From Chitinophagaceae bacterium DXS (GTDB lineage: Bacteria > Bacteroidota > Bacteroidia > Chitinophagales > Chitinophagaceae), in NCBI GenBank assembly GCA_030345135.1, contig CP128386.1:3373677-3437676 (forward strand): DNA of 64,000 nucleotides, in the 5' to 3' direction. This document shows, piece by piece, positions 59,606-64,000 of this stretch (position 1 is its first letter; every line of letters begins with the position of its first letter). Position numbers and translations under genes: made by a program. Below the pieces are notes generated by a model that was not told the origin of the DNA, did no database searches, and saw only the letters and a list, made by a program, of their open reading frames with translations.

Positions 59606-61726
59606 ATGGAAAAAGTTAGCTGGAAGGTTGAAGGGATGAGCTGCACAAATTGCGCATTGACGGTTCATAAATACCTGGAGGAAAAAGGCGCCAATAATGT
59701 GAAAGTGAATTTTATTGGCGGTGATGTGAGTTTTGATCTGAACGGAAAATCTACAAAAAAAGATATAGCTACAGGAATTGAAGGACTGGGATACCACGTG
59801 GTTTCGGACGAAAAACTGGCAATACCACGAAAAAAGAGATTATTTAAAAACCACTTTCAGCGTTTTGTATTTTGCCTGATTTTTACCATCCCCTTATTCC
59901 TCAACCATATTTTGCCGTTTCATATTCATTTTCTAATGAACCCGTATGTACAACTGGCTTTAACAATTCCAGTGTATATAGTTGGAATGGATTTCTTTGG
60001 GCGGAGTGCGATAAGGAGCCTTTGGAAAGGTATTCCGAATATGAACGTGCTTATTGCGCTGGGTGCCACTGCAGCGTTTGGTTACAGTCTTTACGGATTG
60101 ATCATCGGACAATCAGAAAAATACATGTTTTTTGAAACTGCAGCAACGATTCTTACGCTGGTATTCCTGGGTAACTGGCTTGAGGATAAATCTGTGGAAA
60201 CCACGCAGGCGGCATTAAGAAAATTAGCCGTGTCACAAAAGATCATGGCTAATATGATTGCATACGACGATCAGCACAATGAACATATTTTTCCGGTTGA
60301 AAGTACCAGCCTCAAAGTTGGGGATCTTATTCTGGTAAAAACCGGGGAACACGTGCCGATGGATTGCAAGATTTTATGGGGTGATGCAAGTATGAATGAA
60401 TCAATCATAACAGGAGAAAGTGCTCCCGTTGACAAAAAAATGAACGACCGCCTGATCGGTGGAAGTATATTGGAAAGCGGAACGATTAAAGCGTATGTTA
60501 CCGCAGTTGGTGAGGATACTGTAATGAGCAACATTTTAAAAATGGTAAAGGAAGCGCAGGCAGAAAAACCTCCCGTACAGCAGCTTGCTGACCAGATAAG
60601 TGCGGTATTTGTTCCGAGTGTTCTGATTATTTCGCTTATCACTTTCACATTAAATTTATCATACGGGCACCACGATTTTGCAACAAGTCTGATGCGCGCG
60701 ATAGCAGTGCTGGTTATTGCCTGTCCCTGCGCGATGGGATTGGCAACCCCTGCCGCGATAGCTGTTGGTTTGGGCAGAGCGGCAAAAAATGGCGTATTGT
60801 TCAAGAATGCAAAAAGCCTGGAAATATTTAAAAATATTAAACAAGTTGTCTTCGATAAGACGGGTACGTTAACAACCGGTCAATTTACGATTACTGAATA
60901 TAAATTGCTTAGCAGTGATATTGACGATAATGCTTTTAAACGCATCGCTTATTCACTTGAACGTTATTCAAATCACCCCGTCGGAAAAGCAATAGCCAAA
61001 GAATGGAAGGTAAAGGACGAGATCAGCTGGGCTTCCATTGAAGAAGTCAAAGGACTTGGCATGAAAGCGACTGATAAAGAAGGGAACAACTACGTTGCAG
61101 GTTCATTTAAAGTCGCTGAAAATTACCTCAACGATCACCAACGAAGTGTATATATTATAAAAAATAACGAGCTGATTGGCTGGATAGATGTGGCTGATGA
61201 ATTGAGACCTGAAGCTAAACAAGTGGTTAGCGCATTACATGCAAGAAATATTACAACCATTTTACTGAGCGGCGATAAAAAAGAAAAATGTGATGCTGTG
61301 GCAAAACAGCTAGGCATAGATGAAGTAATTGCAGAACAAACGCCTGCACAAAAATTAGAAAAGGTTGCGGCATTTAATGCGGAAGCCCCTACTGCTATGG
61401 TTGGCGATGGCATTAACGATGCACCGGCGCTTGCTAAAGCAACTGTAGGAATTTCTTTGAGTGATGCAACACAGGTTGCCATGCAAAGTGCACAGGTGGT
61501 GTTGATGAATCACGGATTAAAAAATCTGCCGTTATCACTTGGTTTAGGTAAACACACTTACGTCACAATCAAACAAAACCTGTTCTGGGCATTCGCTTAT
61601 AATATTGTCGCTATTCCTGTAGCGGCGCTCGGTTTCCTTAGCCCAACTTTCGGTGCATTGGTTATGGGTATGAGTGATGTTGTGTTGGCTGTTAATTCAG
61701 TCAGATTAAACTGGAAAAAAGTTTAA
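59606..61726 (+). CDS. copA: Heavy-metal P1B-type ATPase, probable Cu(I) exporter
   Basis: 706 aa. One N-terminal heavy-metal-associated domain with GMSCTNC (Cys13, Cys16), eight predicted membrane spans, the TGE actuator motif in IITGESAPVD, membrane metal site CPC at 373-375 (ACPCAMGLATPAA), phosphorylation site DKTGTLT (Asp417), the SNHPVG motif (His457) and the hinge GDGINDAPAL (Asp601). MxCxxC plus CPC points to Cu(I), although Ag(I) is equally possible. It pumps metal out of the cytoplasm. No copper regulator or chaperone is adjacent. The stop is followed by a TGTGCAAATGAGG array. Confidence 0.92.
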   Translation: MEKVSWKVEGMSCTNCALTVHKYLEEKGANNVKVNFIGGDVSFDLNGKSTKKDIATGIEGLGYHVVSDEKLAIPRKKRLFKNHFQRFVFCLIFTIPLFLNHILPFHIHFLMNPYVQLALTIPVYIVGMDFFGRSAIRSLWKGIPNMNVLIALGATAAFGYSLYGLIIGQSEKYMFFETAATILTLVFLGNWLEDKSVETTQAALRKLAVSQKIMANMIAYDDQHNEHIFPVESTSLKVGDLILVKTGEHVPMDCKILWGDASMNESIITGESAPVDKKMNDRLIGGSILESGTIKAYVTAVGEDTVMSNILKMVKEAQAEKPPVQQLADQISAVFVPSVLIISLITFTLNLSYGHHDFATSLMRAIAVLVIACPCAMGLATPAAIAVGLGRAAKNGVLFKNAKSLEIFKNIKQVVFDKTGTLTTGQFTITEYKLLSSDIDDNAFKRIAYSLERYSNHPVGKAIAKEWKVKDEISWASIEEVKGLGMKATDKEGNNYVAGSFKVAENYLNDHQRSVYIIKNNELIGWIDVADELRPEAKQVVSALHARNITTILLSGDKKEKCDAVAKQLGIDEVIAEQTPAQKLEKVAAFNAEAPTAMVGDGINDAPALAKATVGISLSDATQVAMQSAQVVLMNHGLKNLPLSLGLGKHTYVTIKQNLFWAFAYNIVAIPVAALGFLSPTFGALVMGMSDVVLAVNSVRLNWKKV

Positions 61727-62024
61727 TAAATGTGCAAATGAGGAAATGTGCGAATATGCGAATGAAGGGCCGCAAATTACTCCGTTTGCTAATTGATACA
61801 TTCGCGCCTTTTTAAACAGATGCCGTTACGCAAATGTGCAAATGAGGAAATGTGCGAATATGCGAATGAAGGAACAATAAATTACCGGGCTTCCCAATTG
61901 ATACATTCGCGCCTTTTTAAACATATGCCGTCAGGCATTTGCACATCCTCTCAGTTGCACATTTGCACATTCGCACATCCGCCCATTTGCACATTCACAA
62001 ATTCTCGCATTCCCCCATTCTCAT
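61727..62024. repeat. Duplicated TGTGCAAA array (104-bp direct repeat) and inverted TTTGCACA array before recQ
   Basis: TGTGCAAATGAGGAAATGTG and the following GCGAATATGCGAATGAAGG occur at 61731 and again at 61835, together with AATTGATACATTCGCGCC and TTTTTAAACA. The opposite orientation (GCATTTGCACATCC, TTGCACATTTGCACATTCGC, CATTCACAAATTCTCGC) runs from 61935 to 62020. The octad vocabulary equals that of 26478-26780. The gap of 313 bp holds no gene. Confidence 0.8.
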
Positions 62025-62025
62025 T

Positions 62026-62033
62026 TACCTTTG
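62026..62033 (+). promoter_or_regulatory. -7 element of recQ, leaderless arrangement
   Basis: TACCTTTG, an exact TAnnTTTG match, 6 nt before the ATG at 62040; element and spacer closely resemble those of the ABC ATPase (56121-56134). Confidence 0.55.
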
Positions 62034-62039
62034 CCCTTC

Positions 62040-63941
62040 ATGCATCCTGAAGAAATACTGCAACAATATTGGGGTTACAATGCGTTTCGTGGCCGGCAAA
62101 AGGACATTATAGAAAATGTTCTGCTAGGAAACGATACACTTGCGCTGTTGCCAACAGGCGGGGGCAAATCTATTTGCTACCAGGTTCCTGCATTAATGAT
62201 GGATGGCGTTTGCCTGGTGATCAGCCCATTAATTGCTTTAATGAAGGATCAGGTAGCTAATTTATTGAGCCGCGATATTACTGCTGCAGCGATCTACAGC
62301 GGCATGACTTTTTATGAAGTACAAAAGACGCTGGAAGATGCCGTTGACGAAAACATTCGCTTTTTATATGTCTCGCCGGAACGTCTTGAAACCGCTGTTT
62401 TTAAAGAATACCTTGCCGATATGTCTGTCAACCTCATTGCTGTTGACGAAGCGCATTGCATCTCGCAATGGGGATATGATTTTCGGCCACCTTATCTGCG
62501 AATTGCAGCCTTAAGGCACGAGCTGCCCAACGTACCTATCCTTGCCGTTACGGCTTCTGCGACGCCCCTGGTTGAAAAAGACATTATTGATAAACTTCTG
62601 CTGAAAGAGGTTTCTACTTTTAGGCAGTCTTTTATTCGTCCGAATATCTCTTACAGTGTTTTTAAAGTTGACAGTAAGATCAATAAACTACAGGAGATCT
62701 TAACGAATGTAGGCGGTTCGTCAATTGTGTATTGCAAGAGCAGGAAGTTAACACGGGATGTTGCACTGTTACTTCAAATGGCCAGCATTTCCGCAGATCA
62801 TTATCATGCCGGTCTTACACAAGAAGAACGGGCTACAAAACAAGATGCATGGCAGCGGAATAAAACACGGGTGATGGTTTGTACAAATGCCTTTGGTATG
62901 GGCATTGACAAACCAGATGTTCGTACTGTAATACATTATGATTCCCCTGATTGCCTTGAAAACTATTACCAGGAAGCAGGGCGTGCAGGAAGAGATGGTA
63001 AGAGGTCTTATGCTGTTTTACTTTACCAGTCTGAAGATATAACAACACTAGAGGCCATGCCCGATGTGAAGTATCCTGACATCTATTCCATCAAGAAAGT
63101 TTACCAGGCGCTGGCAGATTTTTTACAGGTACCGGTTGGTATTGGAGAAGGCAATTTTTACGATTTCGATCTGAATGAGTTTATCCGGAACTTCAAGCTG
63201 GAGCCCCAACTCGTTATCAATGTTTTGAAAGTATTGGAACAGGAAGGTTATGTGTCTTTTAATGAGACGATTTTTTTACCATCCAAAGTGGTATTCACTG
63301 CTCCAAAAGCTCTGCTTGAAGATTTTGAAAACGCTCACCCGGATCTTGAACCTGTGATGAAATGCCTGCTGCGAACATACCAGGGCATTTATGACAACCG
63401 CGTATCAGTGTTCGAAAAACAAATAGCCAAACTTGCAAGACTTCCACTAGAGAGGGTTTTTAAAGATTTAAAACAACTGCAGGCATTTGGCATTATTGAA
63501 TACTTGCCGCAAAAAGATACTCCTCAATTAAATTTCATTACCAATCGCGCGCCTGCTGAATTTCTCTACATAGATCAAAGAAACTATCTTCTACGCAAAA
63601 AGCAATATGAAGAGAGAGTTCAGGCAATGCTTTCTTACATCAGGTTAAGAAAAGATTGCCGGAGTACATACATCGCCCGGTATTTCGGCGACACTGATAT
63701 CAGTGATTGTGGGGTTTGTGATAATTGCCTGCACAAAAAAAATACGGAACTCATATCAACCGAAATGAAGAACATAGCGGATCGCATATTTATGCACTTA
63801 GATGCAAATGAAATGCCGGTCAACACATTAATTGCCCAATTCCGTGATGTCTCAAAAGATAAAATATGGCAGGTACTTAATTTTCTTCAATCCGAAAGCA
63901 AAATCAAGATAAGTGATGTGGGAATAGTGAGGAAGCTGTGA
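62040..63941 (+). CDS. recQ: ATP-dependent DNA helicase RecQ
   Basis: 633 aa from the ATG at 62040. Helicase motifs: Walker A LPTGGGKSICYQ (Lys43), DEAH box VDEAHCISQWGYDFRP (136-139), AVTASATP, SIVYCKSRKLTRDVA, VCTNAFGMGIDKPDVR and YYQEAGRAGRDG. The RQC zinc cluster is in CRSTYIARYFGD plus CGVCDNCLHKK, followed by a short winged-helix-like end. I see no C-terminal HRDC domain. It unwinds DNA 3' to 5' in recombination and replication-fork repair. The final codons AAGCTG-TGA already belong to a GCTATCA array. Confidence 0.94.
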   Translation: MHPEEILQQYWGYNAFRGRQKDIIENVLLGNDTLALLPTGGGKSICYQVPALMMDGVCLVISPLIALMKDQVANLLSRDITAAAIYSGMTFYEVQKTLEDAVDENIRFLYVSPERLETAVFKEYLADMSVNLIAVDEAHCISQWGYDFRPPYLRIAALRHELPNVPILAVTASATPLVEKDIIDKLLLKEVSTFRQSFIRPNISYSVFKVDSKINKLQEILTNVGGSSIVYCKSRKLTRDVALLLQMASISADHYHAGLTQEERATKQDAWQRNKTRVMVCTNAFGMGIDKPDVRTVIHYDSPDCLENYYQEAGRAGRDGKRSYAVLLYQSEDITTLEAMPDVKYPDIYSIKKVYQALADFLQVPVGIGEGNFYDFDLNEFIRNFKLEPQLVINVLKVLEQEGYVSFNETIFLPSKVVFTAPKALLEDFENAHPDLEPVMKCLLRTYQGIYDNRVSVFEKQIAKLARLPLERVFKDLKQLQAFGIIEYLPQKDTPQLNFITNRAPAEFLYIDQRNYLLRKKQYEERVQAMLSYIRLRKDCRSTYIARYFGDTDISDCGVCDNCLHKKNTELISTEMKNIADRIFMHLDANEMPVNTLIAQFRDVSKDKIWQVLNFLQSESKIKISDVGIVRKL

Positions 63942-64000
63942 GCTATCGGCTGTCAGCTACTAGCTATTAGCTATCAGCTTTCAGCCGTCAGCATTCTCAC
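63934..64000 (+). repeat. Stop-anchored GCTATCA array at the recQ 3' end, running off the window
   Basis: AAGCTGTGAGCTATCGGC, containing the recQ TGA stop, is followed by GCTGTCA, GCTACTA, GCTATTA, GCTATCA, GCTTTCA and GCCGTCA words in 7-nt register to the window edge. Confidence 0.8.

Noticed and set aside
61793-62050. Short frame across the TTTGCACA array before recQ
   Set aside because: Cys/Thr/His-rich translation of repeat words; overlaps the recQ promoter.
1-64000. Prophage, integrative element or insertion sequence
   Set aside because: No transposase, integrase, terminal repeat with target duplication or tRNA junction was found; gene content looks chromosomal throughout.

Overview
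The window looks like chromosome of a member of the Bacteroidota, most likely family Chitinophagaceae. The evidence is a SusC/SusD pair, several TonB-dependent receptors, gliding and type IX secretion genes (gldH, porT), BatD, an ECF sigma factor followed by a membrane-anchored beta-barrel protein, start regions without Shine-Dalgarno sequences, and -7 promoter elements of the form TAnnTTTG. The family is inferred from protein character, not from a marker gene. I found no tRNA, rRNA, CRISPR array, prophage or insertion sequence.

Layout. 1-7661: partial PAP2/vanadium haloperoxidase-like phosphatase and FecA-like receptor; periplasmic trehalase and a PfkB sugar kinase facing each other; YicC. 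7771-12332: gldH, a histidine kinase/response regulator pair, then batD. 12380-12860: tandem hairpin array. 12943-26435: SRPBCC/GyrI-like protein, then a leftward carbohydrate locus (lipoprotein sugar isomerase, SusC, SusD, two giant ASPIC/VCBS lipoproteins). 26834-32101: a TonB receptor with a regulated-looking promoter, divergent from an ECF sigma factor, its barrel partner and a lipoprotein. 32189-41471: housekeeping genes (uvrC, membrane zinc protease, radA, comF-like, glutathione peroxidase, holB, PSP1/RicT-like). 41562-44396: lipoprotein and tandem outer-membrane barrels with a decayed extra copy. 44457-52081: YihY, MazG-like, truncated haemoglobin, dtd, arfB, M1 aminopeptidase, MutS-like ATPase, dihydroorotase. 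52105-63941: Wzi-like barrel, porT-ubiE, ABC ATPase, alanine dehydrogenase, tsaE, Cu+-type P-ATPase, recQ.

The gene content is mostly ordinary. The unusual layer lies between the genes. More than twenty genes end in, or within about 15 nt of, a degenerate tandem array of 7-8 nt words (for example GATAGCT, ACAATTG, GTAAGAC, GGGATTA, TGTGCGAA, TACGAAG, ATCAGAC, GGTATCA). Often the stop codon itself is part of the first word. Another array in the reverse-complement orientation usually follows, so the intergenic RNA could fold into a long imperfect stem. The same words recur at distant loci. I consider this stop-anchored array family the best candidate for an undescribed system here. Its function (terminator, 3'-end stabiliser, nucleoid or binding site) is inference.

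Second-tier signals are a 49-nt-spaced alternating inverted array at 12380-12860, a duplicated porT 3' end whose terminator hairpin is flipped between copies, an orphan promoter-terminator unit at 35048-35136, a hairpin terminator inside the SusCD/ASPIC locus, paired operator-like sites around one TonB receptor promoter, and a repeated TAnnTTTG-N4-7-ATG layout that predicts leaderless mRNAs.
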